The position numbers and the translations under genes are program-made. 64,000 nucleotides of DNA from Solimonas thermocellulolyticum (GTDB lineage: Bacteria; Pseudomonadota; Gammaproteobacteria; Nevskiales; Nevskiaceae). Numbering within the stretch: the stretch's first letter is position 1; each line of letters begins with the position of its first letter. The stretch is from contig NZ_JBEPIJ010000003.1 of assembly GCF_040327995.1 (NCBI RefSeq), positions 186,001-250,000 on the forward strand, in the 5' to 3' direction. Of this stretch, positions 41,893-49,650 are shown piece by piece. The notes under the pieces are model-generated. The model had not been told where the DNA came from, searched no databases, and saw only the letters and a program-made list of their open reading frames with translations.

Positions 41893-42540
41893 ATGCTCAA
41901 GCTCTATTCCTACTGGCGTTCGTCGGCCAGCTACCGCGTGCGTATCGCGCTCAACCTCAAGGGCCTGCCGTACGAGATCGTGCCGGTACACCTCGTGCGC
42001 GATGGCGGACAGCAGTTCTCGGCCGCGTACCGCGCGCTCAATCCGCAGTCGCGCGTGCCGCTGCTGGTCGATGGCGACTTCGTGCTCAACCAGTCTCTGG
42101 CGATTCTCGACTACCTGGAGGCCCAACATCCGCAGCCGGCGCTCTTGAGCGGCGATGCGCGCACCAAGGCACGTATCCGCGCGTTCTGCCTGACCATCGT
42201 CGCCGACATCCAGCCGCTGCAGAACACCTCGGTGCTGAAGTATCTCGGCCAGACGCTGCAGGTGGGCGAGGATGCGCGCACGGCCTGGCTGCGACACTGG
42301 ATCACGCGCGGGCTCGCCGCGCTCGAGGAAGGTTTGCGCGACGTGCCGGATGCGCCCTTCGTCTTCGGCGCATCGCCGAGCTGGGCCGATTGCGTGCTGG
42401 TGCCGCAGATCTATGCGGCGCAGCGTTTCGGCTGTGACGCCGCGCGCTATCCGCGGCTCGCGCGCGTGGCTGCGCACTGCGCGACGCTGCCGGCCTTCCA
42501 GCGCGCGCACCCGGACGCGCAGCCCGACGCCGGCGCTTGA
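41893..42540 (+). CDS. maiA: Maleylacetoacetate isomerase
   Basis: 215 aa zeta-class glutathione S-transferase. It isomerises maleylacetoacetate to fumarylacetoacetate using glutathione. The active-site motif is YWRSSASYRVRIALNLKG near the N-terminus; NQSLAILDYLE is the glutathione-binding end of the thioredoxin-like domain, and the helical C-terminal domain has PSWADCVLVPQIYAAQRFG. A strong AAGGAGGA site precedes ATG 41893. It completes the pathway started by hmgA. Confidence 0.95.
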   Translation: MLKLYSYWRSSASYRVRIALNLKGLPYEIVPVHLVRDGGQQFSAAYRALNPQSRVPLLVDGDFVLNQSLAILDYLEAQHPQPALLSGDARTKARIRAFCLTIVADIQPLQNTSVLKYLGQTLQVGEDARTAWLRHWITRGLAALEEGLRDVPDAPFVFGASPSWADCVLVPQIYAAQRFGCDAARYPRLARVAAHCATLPAFQRAHPDAQPDAGA

Positions 42541-42592
42541 GGGCAGGGTCGCGCCGGCCCGGCCTTCGGCGTCGCCGGATCTTCGCCCCGGG

Positions 42593-43111
42593 TCACGGCT
42601 GTCGACCGGCGCGCAGGCGTTTCATTTCCTCGGCATGGCGCAGGCGCAGTTCGCGGCGCAACTGCGCCTCCTCGAACCGGTGCTTCTCGGCGGCCGACTC
42701 CGGCTTGAGCGGCGGAACCGGCACCGGCTTGCCGTCGGCGTCGACGGCGACGAAGGTCAGATAGGCCGACAGGATGTGGCGCCGCTCGCCGCCGCCGGCG
42801 CGCTCGGCCTCGACCTTGCAGCCGACTTCCATCGACGTCGTCCACGCACGATTGACCGAGCAGTTGAAGATCAGCACGTCGCCGCGTTTGGCCGGGGCGA
42901 TGAAGTGCACCGCGTCGACGCTCGCGGTCACGCAGACGCCGCCGGCGTGACGGTCCGCGGCGACCGCGGCGAAGCGGTCCATCAAGGCCATGATCTGGCC
43001 GCCGAACACCGTGTCGTTGGCGTTCAGATCGTTCGGAAACACCATGTAGACCTGTTCGCGCACGGCGGAGTGGCTCACCGGCTTGGCCGGGACATCACCG
43101 ATATCCTGCAT
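42593..43111 (-). CDS. Acyl-CoA thioesterase (hotdog fold)
   Basis: 172 aa. The core FPNDLNANDTVFGGQIMALMDRFAAVAADRHAG is the hotdog-fold signature of acyl-CoA thioesterases of the YciA/ACOT type, with the catalytic Asn/Asp residues in it, and VDAVHFIAPAKRGDVL follows. The C-terminal 40 residues are charged and helical. It probably hydrolyses short or medium acyl-CoA. Start ATG 43111 has AAAGGTGGGAG upstream. It is divergent from a degenerate hydrolase gene. Confidence 0.88.
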   Translation of the reverse strand: MQDIGDVPAKPVSHSAVREQVYMVFPNDLNANDTVFGGQIMALMDRFAAVAADRHAGGVCVTASVDAVHFIAPAKRGDVLIFNCSVNRAWTTSMEVGCKVEAERAGGGERRHILSAYLTFVAVDADGKPVPVPPLKPESAAEKHRFEEAQLRRELRLRHAEEMKRLRAGRQP

Positions 43112-43259
43112 TTTGCTCCCACCTTTGCTGACGTTTGCCGCGCCGGATGCCGACGCCGCCGGCACCGGGTTGCGGCGTATCGTGCAGCAGCGAGACGGCC
43201 GCGCGCCAAGGTCCGTGGCCGTCTGCACACACAGCCACGGATGGAAGGGACTCGGACCG

Positions 43260-43943
43260 ATGACCACGGCAGCGCTCGCCGTCGAACGGCACTATGCCAT
43301 CACGCGCGATGCCGTGCCCTTGGTCGTGGCCCGCTTCGTCTGCCACCAGCCGCGACGCGCCTGCCTGCTCCTCAGCGACCCCGCGCTCGATCGCTCGTTC
43401 TGGATGCGGGGGGCGCCGTCGGCGATCGAGCACCTGCTGGGTCGCGGCTGCGAGGTATTCGTGGCCGAGCTGCGCGGCTGCGGTCTGTCGGCAGCGGCCG
43501 GCGCGCCGACGGCGCGTCGCCTGCACGACCACGTGGCGCTCGACGTTCCGGCCTTGGTCGCCGCCATACGCCGCCTCAGCACGCCGCTGCCGCTGTACGG
43601 GGTGGGCCACCGCCGCGCGGCCACGCTCGCCCTCAATGCCGGCGGTTTCGACGGCGTCGTCGGCCTCGACGCCGCGCCGCTACCGGGAATGGCCGCGGGT
43701 GCGGGTGCATCCGTCGCGCTGCTGGTGGCCGGCGCCGATGACGCGCGCGCGCAGCGCGACGGTCGGGAGCTGGCTGCGCTCTTCGGTGCTCGGCAGGGCG
43801 AGGTCCACACCGCGGCGTCGCGCCGCTCTGGGCTCATCGTCGATGGCGAGGCCGCGCGTGCGCTGTGGTCAAAGGTGGTCGCCTGGCTGGATGCCGCGGC
43901 GCGCCCGGCAACGCCCGATCTCGTCGACGCCGGTTCGGGTTAG
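43260..43943 (+). CDS. Alpha/beta-hydrolase-fold protein lacking the nucleophile
   Basis: 227 aa. The strand order fits an alpha/beta-hydrolase (VVARFVCHQP, LLLSDPALDRSFWM, CEVFVAELRGCGLSA, PLPLYGVGHRRAATLAL). At the nucleophile elbow, where G-x-S-x-G is expected, the sequence is GVGHRRA, so the serine is a histidine and the following glycine is lost. Catalysis by the normal mechanism seems unlikely. The C-terminus has no clear GH motif either. It may be a non-enzymatic relative or a gene in decay. ATG 43260 has GGAAGGGA upstream. Confidence 0.6.
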   Translation: MTTAALAVERHYAITRDAVPLVVARFVCHQPRRACLLLSDPALDRSFWMRGAPSAIEHLLGRGCEVFVAELRGCGLSAAAGAPTARRLHDHVALDVPALVAAIRRLSTPLPLYGVGHRRAATLALNAGGFDGVVGLDAAPLPGMAAGAGASVALLVAGADDARAQRDGRELAALFGARQGEVHTAASRRSGLIVDGEAARALWSKVVAWLDAAARPATPDLVDAGSG

Positions 43944-44419
43944 CTCCGCTGCAGTCGCAGCGGTAGGCGCGTCGTGTTCACCGTTTGACTCATCGAGATC
44001 GACGAGCTGATCTCCTGTACGCCGTCGATCTGCGACAGCTTCTGCCAGAAGAACTGCTCGTACTCCTCGATGCTGCCGACGAGGATCTTGAGCAGAAAAT
44101 CGACGTCGCCCATCAGCGTGTGACACTCGATCACCTGCGGGAACAGTTTCACCGCGGCAAGGAAGTTCGGCAGCACGTCGCGGCCGTGACGCGCCATCTT
44201 CACGTGTGCGATCACCATCACGCCGAGCCCGACCTTGCGGTGATCCAGCAAGGCGACGCGCGCGCGGATCACGCCGCTGTCGGTGAGCTTCTGGATGCGC
44301 CGCCACACCACCGTGCGCGACGAGGCCACCTGCTCGGCGATGTCGGCGATCGGCAGGGTAGCGTCGCGCTGCAATAGATCGAGGATGCGCAGGTCGAGCG
44401 CATCGAGTTCCGGGTTCAT
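43940..44419 (-). CDS. Lrp/AsnC family regulator, BkdR-like
   Basis: 159 aa. Helix-turn-helix LDALDLRILDLLQRDATLPIADIAEQVASSRTVVWRRIQKL and a RAM domain (ECHTLMGDVDFLLKILVGSIEEYE). It is divergent from the branched-chain keto-acid dehydrogenase operon, exactly as bkdR is in Pseudomonas, where BkdR activates the operon in response to branched-chain amino acids. The same role is inferred here. The 3' end overlaps the degenerate hydrolase gene by four bases. Confidence 0.88.
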   Translation of the reverse strand: MNPELDALDLRILDLLQRDATLPIADIAEQVASSRTVVWRRIQKLTDSGVIRARVALLDHRKVGLGVMVIAHVKMARHGRDVLPNFLAAVKLFPQVIECHTLMGDVDFLLKILVGSIEEYEQFFWQKLSQIDGVQEISSSISMSQTVNTTRLPLRLQRS

Positions 44420-44444
44420 GTGTTCCGATCTTACGCCTTTGAGG

Positions 44445-44516
44445 GGAACGATGTTCCACGGATACGGATTCTGGGTAGAAATCAGGGACGAATGTGCGCC
44501 GGCGCACTTCTAGAAT
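44445..44516 (+). promoter_or_regulatory. bkd operon promoter with operator palindromes
   Basis: TAGAAT at 44511-44516 is a good -10, 28 bases before the E1-alpha ATG. Just upstream is a perfect 14-bp palindrome GTGCGC-CG-GCGCAC (44494-44507), and TTCTAGAA (44508-44515) overlaps the -10. A further palindrome GGAAC-GAT-GTTCC lies at 44445-44457, near the divergent BkdR-like gene. GTGCGC-N2-GCGCAC also occurs in the icmF promoter (11168-11181). Confidence 0.5.
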
Positions 44517-44544
44517 GTTTCGCGTGCATGGTGAGGAGACTGGC

Positions 44545-45804
44545 ATGGCAGACAACAAGCCGAAACGTGCCCGGCCGCAGGTTTCGCAGGCGCTGCGCCT
44601 GCACGTCCCCGAGCCCGCCGCGAGGCCGGGAGACGACCCCGACTTCAGCTACGTGCGAGTGCCCAAGGCCGGTGCGCTCGAGCGCCCGGCCATCGACACC
44701 GCCGAGCCGGCGCTGCGCCCCTACGCCGAAAGCCTGGTGCGTGTGCTCGACGAAGAGCACCGCGCCGTCGGCGACTGGAATCCGCGGCTCGACGCCGACA
44801 CCCTGCGCCGCGGTCTGCGCCACATGCTGCTCACCCGCATCTTCGACGACCGCATGCTGCGCGTGCAGCGCCAGGGCAAGACCTCGTTCTACATCAAGTC
44901 CACGGGCGAGGAGGCGGTCGCGGTCGCGCAGGCCTACGCGCTGCATCCGGACGACATGCTGTTTCCGAGCTATCGCCAGCAGGGCCTTTTGATTGCGCGC
45001 GGCCATTCGCTCGTCGACATGATGTGCCAGGTCTACAACAACACGCGCGATCGTCTCAAAGGGCGGCAGTTGCCGATCATGTACTCGGTGCGCGAGAAGA
45101 ACTTCTTCTCGATCTCCGGCAACCTCGGCACGCAGTTTCCGCAGGCGGTCGGCTGGGCAATGGCCTCGGCGATGAAGGGCGACACGCGCATCGCCGCCAG
45201 TTGGGTCGGCGAGGGCACCACGGCGGAAGCAGACTTCCACTACGCCTTGACCTTTGCGGCGGTCTACCAGGCCCCGGTGATCCTCAACGTGGTCAACAAC
45301 CAGTACGCGATCTCCTCGTTCCAGGGCTTCGCCGGTGGCGAGCATGCGACCTTCGCGCAGCGCGCGATCGGTTACGGCCTTCCCGGCATCCGTGTGGACG
45401 GCAACGACTTTCTCGCGGTCTACGCGGTCACGCAGTGGGCGGCCGAGCGCGCGCGCGCCAATCACGGTGCGACGCTGATCGAGCTGTTCACCTACCGCGC
45501 CGCCGCGCACTCGACCAGCGACGATCCCTCCGCCTACCGGCCCGAGAACGAGTTCGCGCGCTGGCCGCTCGGGGATCCGATCGAGCGGCTCAAGCAGCAC
45601 CTGATCGCCATCGGCGAATGGAGCGAAGCGCAGCACGAGCAGTTGGCCAAGGACCTCGACGACGAGGTGCGCGCCGACCTCAAGGAGGCCGAGAGCTACG
45701 GCACGCTGTCCACGCCGCCGGCGAGTCCCAAGACCATGTTCGAGGACGTGTTCAAGGAAATGCCCGCGCACCTGATCCGGCAGCGGCAAGAGATGGGGTA
45801 CTGA
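44545..45804 (+). CDS. bkdA1: Branched-chain 2-oxoacid dehydrogenase E1 component, alpha subunit
   Basis: 419 aa. With the beta subunit it decarboxylates the keto-acids of valine, leucine and isoleucine using thiamine diphosphate. The ThDP motif GEGTTAEADFHYALTFAAVY ... NNQYAIS is present, as are FYIKSTGEEA and YRAAAHSTSDDPSAYRP. The N-terminal extension of about 70 residues is usual for this subtype. ATG 44545 follows GTGAGGAGAC. First gene of the bkd operon. Confidence 0.95.
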   Translation: MADNKPKRARPQVSQALRLHVPEPAARPGDDPDFSYVRVPKAGALERPAIDTAEPALRPYAESLVRVLDEEHRAVGDWNPRLDADTLRRGLRHMLLTRIFDDRMLRVQRQGKTSFYIKSTGEEAVAVAQAYALHPDDMLFPSYRQQGLLIARGHSLVDMMCQVYNNTRDRLKGRQLPIMYSVREKNFFSISGNLGTQFPQAVGWAMASAMKGDTRIAASWVGEGTTAEADFHYALTFAAVYQAPVILNVVNNQYAISSFQGFAGGEHATFAQRAIGYGLPGIRVDGNDFLAVYAVTQWAAERARANHGATLIELFTYRAAAHSTSDDPSAYRPENEFARWPLGDPIERLKQHLIAIGEWSEAQHEQLAKDLDDEVRADLKEAESYGTLSTPPASPKTMFEDVFKEMPAHLIRQRQEMGY

Positions 45805-45806
45805 CG

Positions 45807-46820
45807 ATGCCGAAGATGAACATGATCCAGGCGATCAACTCCGCGCTCGACGTGATGCTCGGTCGCGACGACAACGTCGTCGTCTTCGGCGAGGACGTCG
45901 GTTATTTCGGTGGCGTGTTCCGCTGCACCGCCGGCCTGCAGAAGAAGTACGGCAAGACGCGGGTGTTCGACACGCCGATCGCCGAGGGCGGCATTCTCGG
46001 CGTGGCCATCGGCATGGGCGTCTACGGTCTGCGGCCGGTGCCGGAGATCCAGTTCGCCGACTACATCTACCCGGCCTTCGACCAGCTCGTGTCCGAGGCC
46101 GCGCGCTTGCGCTACCGCTCGGGCGGCGAGTACTGGGCGCCGATCACGGTGCGCGCGCCCTGCGGCGGTGGCATTTTCGGCGGGCAGACGCATTCGCAGT
46201 CGCCGGAGGGCATCTTCACCCACGTCAGCGGCCTGAAGACGGTGATGCCGTCGAACCCCTATGACGCCAAGGGTCTGCTGATCGCGGCGATCGAGGACGA
46301 CGATCCGGTGATGTTCTTCGAGCCCAAGCGCATCTACAACGGGCCGTTCGACGGTCATCACGACCGACCGTTGCAGCCGTGGTCGAAGTTCCCGCAGAGC
46401 GAAGTGCCCGATGGCTATTACCGCATCGACCTGGGCAAGGCCGCGGTCGCCCGGCCGGGCAGCGAGGTCACCGTGCTCGCCTACGGCACGATGGTGCATG
46501 TCAGCGTCGCCGCCGTGGAGGAAGCCGAGATCGACGGCGAGGTCATCGACCTGCGCTCGCTGGTGCCGATCGATCTCGATACGATCGTCGAGTCGGTGAA
46601 GAAGACCGGCCGCTGTGTGATCGTGCACGAGGCCACGCGCACCAGCGGCTTCGGTGCCGAGCTCTCGGCCCTGGTGCAGGAACACTGCTTCTACCACCTG
46701 GAAGCGCCGATCGAACGCGTCACCGGCTGGGACACGCCCTACCCACATGCCTTCGAGTGGCACTACTTCCCCGGGCCCGAGCGCGTGATGCGCGCGCTCA
46801 AGAAGGTGATGGAGGGGTGA
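45807..46820 (+). CDS. bkdA2: Branched-chain 2-oxoacid dehydrogenase E1 component, beta subunit
   Basis: 337 aa. It begins MPKMNMIQAINSALDVML and has FGEDVGYFGGVFR, DTPIAEGGILGVAIGMG, VPEIQFADYIYPAFDQ and GGGIFGGQTHSQSPE, the E1-beta signatures. It forms the E1 heterotetramer with the alpha subunit. The ATG is two bases after the alpha stop. Full length. Confidence 0.96.
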   Translation: MPKMNMIQAINSALDVMLGRDDNVVVFGEDVGYFGGVFRCTAGLQKKYGKTRVFDTPIAEGGILGVAIGMGVYGLRPVPEIQFADYIYPAFDQLVSEAARLRYRSGGEYWAPITVRAPCGGGIFGGQTHSQSPEGIFTHVSGLKTVMPSNPYDAKGLLIAAIEDDDPVMFFEPKRIYNGPFDGHHDRPLQPWSKFPQSEVPDGYYRIDLGKAAVARPGSEVTVLAYGTMVHVSVAAVEEAEIDGEVIDLRSLVPIDLDTIVESVKKTGRCVIVHEATRTSGFGAELSALVQEHCFYHLEAPIERVTGWDTPYPHAFEWHYFPGPERVMRALKKVMEG

Positions 46821-46825
46821 AGGCC

Positions 46826-48121
46826 ATGGGCAAGTACGTGTTCAAGCTGCCCGACGTCGGCGAAGGTATCGCCGAGTCCGAGATCGCGACCTGGCGTGTC
46901 GCCGTCGGCGACACCGTGCGCGAAGACCAGCCGCTGGTGGACATGCTCACGGAGAAGGCGGCCGTGGAGCTGCCGTCGCCGGTCGCCGGCACCGTGATCG
47001 AGCTGTGCGGCCAGCCGGGCGATCGAATCGCCGTGGGCGCGCCGCTGGTGGTGCTGGAAGTCGACGGCGCGGGCAACGCTAAGGATGAGCCGCCGGTCGT
47101 GCGCAAACCGGCCGCCGCACCCATGCCCCAAGCCGAGGTACCGTCGGTGAAGGCGCAGACTGCGCCACCCGCAAGCGCGGCCGTCGCCCCGGCGGCGCAA
47201 CGCGCCAGTGCGCCGACGCAGCCCGCGCGCCGCAAGCCTGGCGAAAAGCCCATCGCTGCCCCTGCCGTGCGCCAGCGTGCGCGCGACCTGGGCATTGATC
47301 TGCGCCTGGTCGTCGGCAGCGGTCCGGCCGGGCGCATCACCCACGCCGATCTCGATGCCTACGCAAAAGGCGCCAGCCGCGCGCAGGCGGGCGCGCAAGT
47401 GGCGCCGCGCACCGGGGTCGAGGAGATCAAGATCATCGGCCTGCGCCGCAAGATCGCCGAGGCGATGCAGCGCGCCAAACAGCGCATCCCGCACTTCGCC
47501 TATGTCGAGGAGCTCGACGTCACCGAGCTGGAGGCGCTGCGCGCGCATCTGAACGACACGCGGCGACCGGAGCAGCCCAAGCTGACGCTGCTGCCGTTCC
47601 TGCTGCGCGCGCTGGTGCAGGTGCTGCCGCGCTTCCCGCAGGTGAACGCGACCTACGACGACGAGGCCGGCGTGCTGCGCCGCTACGCCGCCGTGCACTG
47701 CGGCATCGCCACGCAGACACCCTCGGGCCTCGTCGTGCCGGTGCTGCGTCACGCCGAGACGCTGGATGTCTGGCAGATGGCGGCCGAGATCAGGCGCCTC
47801 GCCGAGGCCGCACGCAGCGGCAAAGCCACGCGCGACGAGCTGTCCGGATCGAGCATCACCATCACCAGCCTCGGCGCGCTCGGCGGCATCGTCTCGACGC
47901 CGGTGATCAATGCCCCGGAAGTGGCCATCATCGGCGTCAACAAGCTGGTGGAGCGGCCGATGTTCGTACGCGGCGCGGTCGTGCCGCGGCTGCTGATGAA
48001 CCTGTCCTCTTCCTTCGACCATCGCATCGTCGATGGCTACGACGCCGCGCAATTCATCCAGGCGCTGAAGCAGCGGCTCGAACATCCGGCGACGCTGTTC
48101 CTGACGGAGGGCGGGGCGTGA
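46826..48121 (+). CDS. bkdB: Branched-chain 2-oxoacid dehydrogenase E2 (dihydrolipoamide acyltransferase)
   Basis: 431 aa. Lipoyl domain at 1-80 (FKLPDVGEGIAESEI, lipoylated lysine in MLTEKAAVEL), Ala/Pro-rich linker, E1/E3-binding domain (APAVRQRARDLGIDLRLVVGSGPAGRI), and the acyltransferase core with the catalytic SSSFDHRIVDGYDAAQF. It transfers the branched acyl group to CoA, giving isobutyryl-, isovaleryl- and 2-methylbutyryl-CoA. ATG 46826 has GGAGGGG eight bases upstream; a GTG at 46817 overlapping the previous stop is an alternative. Its stop overlaps the E3 start. Confidence 0.95.
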   Translation: MGKYVFKLPDVGEGIAESEIATWRVAVGDTVREDQPLVDMLTEKAAVELPSPVAGTVIELCGQPGDRIAVGAPLVVLEVDGAGNAKDEPPVVRKPAAAPMPQAEVPSVKAQTAPPASAAVAPAAQRASAPTQPARRKPGEKPIAAPAVRQRARDLGIDLRLVVGSGPAGRITHADLDAYAKGASRAQAGAQVAPRTGVEEIKIIGLRRKIAEAMQRAKQRIPHFAYVEELDVTELEALRAHLNDTRRPEQPKLTLLPFLLRALVQVLPRFPQVNATYDDEAGVLRRYAAVHCGIATQTPSGLVVPVLRHAETLDVWQMAAEIRRLAEAARSGKATRDELSGSSITITSLGALGGIVSTPVINAPEVAIIGVNKLVERPMFVRGAVVPRLLMNLSSSFDHRIVDGYDAAQFIQALKQRLEHPATLFLTEGGA

Positions 48122-49395
48122 GCAAGAAGATCACCACGCAGGTGCTGGTCGTCGGCGGCGGCCCCGGCGGTTATGTCGCGGCGATCCGTGCTGGTCAGCT
48201 CGGGCTCGACACGACGCTGGTCGAGGCCGAGCGCCTCGGCGGCACCTGCCTGATCCGCGGCTGCATTCCGTCCAAGGCCTTGATCCACACGGCGAGCCGC
48301 TTCGCCGAACTGCGGCAGCTCGCGGCGCAGGCGCACGCCGGCATCGCGCTCCATGCGGCGCCGGTGTTCGATCTCGTCGGCGCGGTGCAGTGGAAGGACG
48401 GCATCGTCGACAGGCTCAGCAACGGCGTCGCCGGACTGCTGAAGAAGGCCAAGGTGCGCGTGATCGACGGCTACGCCAAGTTTTCCGACGCGCGCAGCTG
48501 TAGCGTGCAGACCGCCGAGGGCGCGATCGAGATCGGCGCCGAGCACGTGATTCTGGCGACCGGTTCGGTCGCCGCCGGTCTGCCGCAACTGCCCTGGGGC
48601 GAGCACGTGATCTCCTCGACCGAGGCCTTGTCGCTCACCGCGCTGCCCAAGCGCCTGGTCGTCGTCGGTGCCGGCTACATCGGGCTGGAACTGGGCATCG
48701 CCTTCGCCAAGCTCGGCGTCGAGGTGCGCATCGTCGAGGCGCTCGAGCGCATCCTGCCGAGCTACGACCGCGAGCTGGTGCGCCCGGTCGAGCAGTGGCT
48801 TAAGAAGCGCGGCATCGAGGTGCTGTTGAACACCAAAGCGCAGGATGTCGTGCGCGCCGACGGCGGCCTGCGCGTCACCGTGCAGACCGGCAGCCAGGCG
48901 CCGCGCGATCTCACCTGCGACAAGCTTTTGGTCGCCGTCGGCCGCAAGCCGAACACGCAGGGCTGGGGGCTCGAACAGATGGCGTTGACGATGAACGGTG
49001 CCTTCGTCAAGGTCGACGCCCAGTGCCGCACGGCGATGCGCAACGTCTGGGCGATCGGCGATCTGGTCGGCGAGCCCATGCTCGCGCACAAGGCCTCGGC
49101 GCAGGGCGAGATGGTGGCGGAGTTGATCGCGGGCCGCCGCCGCGCCTTCGATCCAGTGGCGATCCCCGCCGTGTGCTTCACCGAACCCGAGATCGTCGCA
49201 GTGGGTCTGTCGCCGGACGAGGCCAAGGCGCAGGGCATCGACATCGTCACCGGCCAGTTCCCGTTCGCCGCGAACGGCCGTGCACTGACGATGGACGCCG
49301 GTGCCGACGGCGGCTTCGTGCGCGTGACCGCGCGCGCCGACAATCACCTGGTGCTCGGCATCCACGCCGTGGGTGCCCATGTCTCCGAGCTTTAG
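48118..49395 (+). CDS. lpdA: Dihydrolipoyl dehydrogenase (E3) truncated by in-frame TAG
   Basis: 425 codons before TAG 49393-49395; about 470 is normal. All N-terminal parts are sound: FAD loop VVGGGPGGYVAAIRAGQLG, redox-active disulfide GGTCLIRGCIPSKAL, NAD loop VVVGAGYIGLELG, and AIGDLVGEPMLAHKA. The frame after the TAG continues without shift into the missing C-terminal end. The stop removes the dimer-interface segment and the catalytic His-Glu pair (HPTLTE), so the product should not work as E3 unless the TAG is read through. Starts with GTG overlapping the E2 stop. A second lpd gene elsewhere could serve the complex. A read error at this base cannot be excluded. Confidence 0.9.
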   Translation: MSKKITTQVLVVGGGPGGYVAAIRAGQLGLDTTLVEAERLGGTCLIRGCIPSKALIHTASRFAELRQLAAQAHAGIALHAAPVFDLVGAVQWKDGIVDRLSNGVAGLLKKAKVRVIDGYAKFSDARSCSVQTAEGAIEIGAEHVILATGSVAAGLPQLPWGEHVISSTEALSLTALPKRLVVVGAGYIGLELGIAFAKLGVEVRIVEALERILPSYDRELVRPVEQWLKKRGIEVLLNTKAQDVVRADGGLRVTVQTGSQAPRDLTCDKLLVAVGRKPNTQGWGLEQMALTMNGAFVKVDAQCRTAMRNVWAIGDLVGEPMLAHKASAQGEMVAELIAGRRRAFDPVAIPAVCFTEPEIVAVGLSPDEAKAQGIDIVTGQFPFAANGRALTMDAGADGGFVRVTARADNHLVLGIHAVGAHVSEL

Positions 49396-49530
49396 GGCGA
49401 GTTCGCGCACGCGCTGGAAATGGGCGCGCGGCTCGAAGACCTCGCCCACACCATCCACGCGCACCCGACGCTGACCGAGGCCCTGCCCGAGGCGGCGCTC
49501 GGCGCGCTCGGCCACGCGATCCACGTCTGA
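49396..49530 (+). pseudogene. Severed C-terminal segment of E3 (in frame after TAG)
   Basis: Directly after the TAG the same frame reads GEFAHALEMGARLEDLAHTI followed by HAHPTLTEALPEAALGAL and ends in TGA 49528-49530. This is the conserved dihydrolipoyl dehydrogenase C-terminus with the active-site HPTxxE. There is no frameshift and no other damage, so the stop is a single recent event, a recoded codon or an error. Confidence 0.9.
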
Positions 49531-49650
49531 GCACCGTGAAGTGCGCTCGTCCGGCCGCCGGCGCAGCGCAGGGAATCGCCGACTGGCCGATGCGCCCTGC
49601 AGCCGATCCGCGGCGGGCGCGGGGTGTGCGTCATCGCCGCCGGCGCGCGA

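Noticed and set aside
49393..49395. TAG in E3 as a pyrrolysine codon
   Set aside because: No reason for pyrrolysine in this enzyme or lineage, and no pyl genes in the window; a mutation or error is simpler.
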